Below, piece by piece: positions 61,389-64,000 of a stretch of DNA of 64,000 bases (positions are counted from its first letter, which is position 1; each line of letters starts with the position of its first letter). The notes under the pieces are model-generated. The model had not been told where the DNA came from and did no database searches. It was given only the letters and a program-made list of their open reading frames with translations. Origin of the DNA: Bradysia coprophila (Eukaryota; Arthropoda; Insecta; Diptera; Sciaridae); assembly GCF_014529535.1 (NCBI RefSeq), contig NW_023503329.1:3256130-3320129 (forward strand), read 5' to 3'. Both the position numbers and the translations under genes were made by a program.

Positions 61389-63610
61389 ATGTCGGCTAGT
61401 GATTATGAATTGGCATTGCGAATGCAAGAAGAACTCAATCGGGAACTCACAAATACCGAGGTTCGAGGACGTCGAGAAATCTCATCACCAGAGGTGGGAA
61501 AGTGGTTACAGTTATTTTCTGCTCCTTTGTTCGCTTTTGTGGCACACACAAAACTGATACAACGTTGCATTCAATTTTCACACATCAATTTATTTGACCG
61601 TAGATCGTGAAGTCGCCTGAACAAAATTCACGTAAACGTCCATACTCCGAGTTCGATTTGGATGGAACTCAACAAATAGTCCATCCATTATGGGAAACGT
61701 TGGATCCGACACCCGACATATTTGGAATGTTTAAAGGATTCGACACCAAGTTTTTCCAGGGAAAACTGCACTGTGTCGAGTTGGAATGGAGCAAACGGAT
61801 GTATTCTTGTGCTGGGATTTGTTATCAGCGCAGGAACCATTACGGAATGGCTTGTACCATTCGATTGAGCGAACCATTACTCAAATTGAGATCTCGGAAA
61901 AATTTAGTTGAGACGTTGCTGGTATGACGTACATATTTGCAGATTGTCCATGGTGACAATTTCAACAAAGTTTGTTTCTATTCCCCTGTTCACAGCACGA
62001 AATGATTCACGCCTATCTGTTCATCCTTAATGTTCGTGAAGGAAATGGTGGACACGGTGCAAACTTCTGTCGAATCATGACCAATATCAATAAGGCAGCT
62101 GGGACCAATATCACTGTAAGTGACGGGATGTCATAGTTTTATGAAAGTACACTGACCAGCAGTTTCCTTGCAGGTCTATCACACCTTCCACGACGAAGTA
62201 AATTTCTACAAGACTCACATTTGGCGTTGCAATGGCATTTGTCAGCATCGGGGACCATTTTTCGGCTATGTTCGACGAACAGCAAATAGAGCGCCCGGTG
62301 CGAACGATCAATGGTGGGCACATCATCAGGAACAATGCGGCGGAACTTTTCTTAAAGTATCCCAACCAGATCCGGTTGCGAAGAAACCCAGAGGAAAGGC
62401 AGGCATCGCGACGGTGACTGCTGGCAAAACTAACAGCAAAATCGATGATCCACGATGGGGCATGGTCAAGAAAACGATACCAAAAGCAAGTACGGCATCC
62501 AAAGTGTCGACTATAACCGTGCCGAAAACAATAACAAAGAAATCCAAAGACAGTGTTCCAGCGACCAATCCATTAACTGCTGACCTATCGGCTGGTCGCA
62601 GTTTGTCGAATGTAGTGGGATTCAGAGATCTGAATGGCGATAATTCAGCTGCTTCGTCGTCAACAGCCAGAATACTTTCATCGACGAATGGGCGCACACT
62701 GGGCACATCTAGTTCAACTAATCAATCCAAAACTTCAACAGGATCTACGTCTGATCGTCGGGCGAATGTTCGAGACATTTGGAGTAAAAAATTCCCAACT
62801 TCATCCAGTCCAAAACAAACACCAAAGTCAGATCGATTGGCTGATGAGCAACCCACATGTTTGCACTCACCACCAAAATCCAATTGGGTTATGATCGACG
62901 ACGACATCGAAATCGAAAATGTTGTCCATGAAACGGTCACTATTTTGGATGATTCCATTTCAATTGATAACGACACTTCATCCGAGAATCTGGTGCGACA
63001 ATCATCCACCGAAGGAACCATCAGACGCGAAATAATGGATTCGTTCGACGACGATTTAACCGACAGCGATATCGAATTGATTGATCACGATTACGATGAC
63101 AATGAAGGAGCACCAACCGGTGGACTGTGTGACAAAACAATCACCGATAATTTGTTCAGTTGGAACAAATCCACCGAAGATCTGAACAAAATTCACATGA
63201 CCGATGAGGAAAATGCCGGCAATCGGGACCGGGAACTCGTAAGCTGTCCTGTTTGCAATATTAAATGTGAACGCGATCTAATGTCGGATCATCTCGACGG
63301 ATGTTTCGGAATGGTGCGGAAAATCGATCCACGCAGAGCTGTGAAACCACCGTTTCGTGGTAAAAAATCGCCGAAATCTACAAATGCACGCACGAGCACG
63401 GTTACTTCATCTACATTTATTCCTACTGCGGCTGCCGAAGATGAGGAGGAATTCAATCGAAGAATTTTGAGAGAAATGGAAGCCGAAGCTAGAGAATCTC
63501 GTTCAAATGGCGGGGCCGTGGGAAGAGATGAGTGGACAGAGTGTCCTGTCTGTACAAATTCCGTCAAAGCAGCTGAAATTAACGATCACTTGGACATGTG
63601 TTTGGCTTAG
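61389..63610 (+). CDS. SPRTN: SPRTN/Spartan DNA-protein crosslink protease
   Basis: This is a DNA-dependent nuclear metalloprotease that cleaves proteins crosslinked to DNA during replication (maternal haploid in Drosophila). Exons are 61389-61493, 61604-61921, 61996-62115 and 62174-63610, all phase 0, giving 659 aa. The SprT domain starts at PLWETLDPTPDIFGMFKGFD. The zinc-binding active site is HEMIH (142-146) with a third ligand at H161 (GNGGH). The zinc-binding subdomain follows (WRCNGIC, C200 and C204, to EQCGGTF). A long serine/threonine- and acid-rich disordered region leads to two UBZ4 ubiquitin-binding fingers, C539-x2-C542-x11-H554-x3-C558 and C638-x2-C641-x11-H653-x3-C657. The second ends the protein. 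Vertebrate SPRTN has one UBZ, so the pair is notable. The start is the first ATG and fits the conserved DYELALRMQEEL helix. Confidence 0.96.
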
Positions 63611-63662
63611 TTTGATATTTGTTGTCAGCGCATACATTCCGAAAGAATTTTTTTTTTGCTCA

Positions 63663-63668
63663 AATAAA
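63663..63668 (+). promoter_or_regulatory. Polyadenylation signal of SPRTN
   Basis: AATAAA lies 53 bases after the SPRTN stop codon, ahead of the convergent hydratase gene. Confidence 0.6.
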
Positions 63669-63858
63669 AATGATGTAGAGACGATGCCAAAGCTGGCTGA
63701 CTTCTCACGAACTGACGAAAAGCGTTTCGATTTTGCGTAAAATAGATTTTTTTAATCGTTTTCCAAACAGTACAAAATGGATAAAATAAATGCAATCATG
63801 TAATCAAAGGTGCTGACATGAGCGTACCAAGGCTGGACCAACATGTTTATCGCTTAGC

Positions 63859-63924
63859 TTATTCGCTGGTGAATTTTGGTGGCCGTTTCTCAACAAAGGC
63901 GGTCATACCCTCCTTTCGGTCTTT
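63859..63924 (-). CDS. Echs1: Mitochondrial enoyl-CoA hydratase, last exon (partial)
   Basis: Only the last coding exon is in the window. It reads KDRKEGMTAFVEKRPPKFTSE then stop, 22 codons in phase 0, after a clear acceptor (AAAAATTTGTAG). RKEGMTAFVEKR-P-F is the conserved C-terminus of short-chain enoyl-CoA hydratase (crotonase), the mitochondrial matrix enzyme that hydrates trans-2-enoyl-CoA in beta-oxidation and valine breakdown. The upstream 76 bases are intron, and the rest of the gene lies beyond 64000. It converges on SPRTN with about 250 bp between stop codons. A close crotonase paralogue cannot be excluded from 21 residues. Confidence 0.85.
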   Translation of the reverse strand, partial: KDRKEGMTAFVEKRPPKFTSE

Positions 63925-64000
63925 CTACAAATTTTTGAAAGGAAGAAAACTTTGGTCAGTAAACTGATCCACAATGGACCGATCCGATTGATTAATCTTA

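Overview
This is nuclear DNA of an insect, most likely a fly. The genes have many introns (some only 59-75 bp), the intergenic DNA is AT-rich, and it is full of MITEs, LINE fragments, minisatellites and foldbacks. The gene set is insect-typical: a classical odorant-binding protein, methuselah-like GPCRs and a ZAD zinc-finger protein. I infer a lower (nematoceran) dipteran; the species cannot be fixed from sequence alone.

Layout. 1-7.7 kb has repeats and no gene that I can support. From 7,778 to 53,373 on the minus strand lies one complete gene, the spliceosomal intron-binding helicase aquarius. I resolved 16 coding exons with consistent GT-AG borders and phases, giving 1,467 aa. Exons 5-16 lie at 7.8-15.8 kb and exons 1-4 at 52.2-53.4 kb. 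The intron between them is 36.5 kb long. It holds three intact genes on the opposite strand: an odorant-binding protein (20.0-21.3 kb) and two methuselah-like seven-transmembrane receptors (36.8-39.2 and 47.3-50.9 kb). Tandem repeats and MITEs fill much of the rest.

To the right of aquarius is a 2.3 kb gap with a decayed LINE and three hAT-type MITEs. Next come COX6C (+, 55.7-56.0 kb), a ZAD-C2H2 zinc-finger gene (-, 58.0-59.6 kb), SPRTN (+, 61.4-63.6 kb) and the last exon of mitochondrial enoyl-CoA hydratase (-, 63.9 kb, running off the window). Aquarius and COX6C are divergent, as are the zinc-finger gene and SPRTN. SPRTN and the hydratase converge.

The genes do not form a functional operon. 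Splicing, respiration, DNA-protein crosslink repair, fatty-acid oxidation and chemosensation or signalling sit side by side, as is usual in animals. The most unusual structures are the crowded giant intron, the cluster of same-family MITEs next to the aquarius start, and a recurrent class of short foldbacks. Those foldbacks have arms that differ between loci, but their tips share a GC-rich, palindromic or CGAG-containing character.
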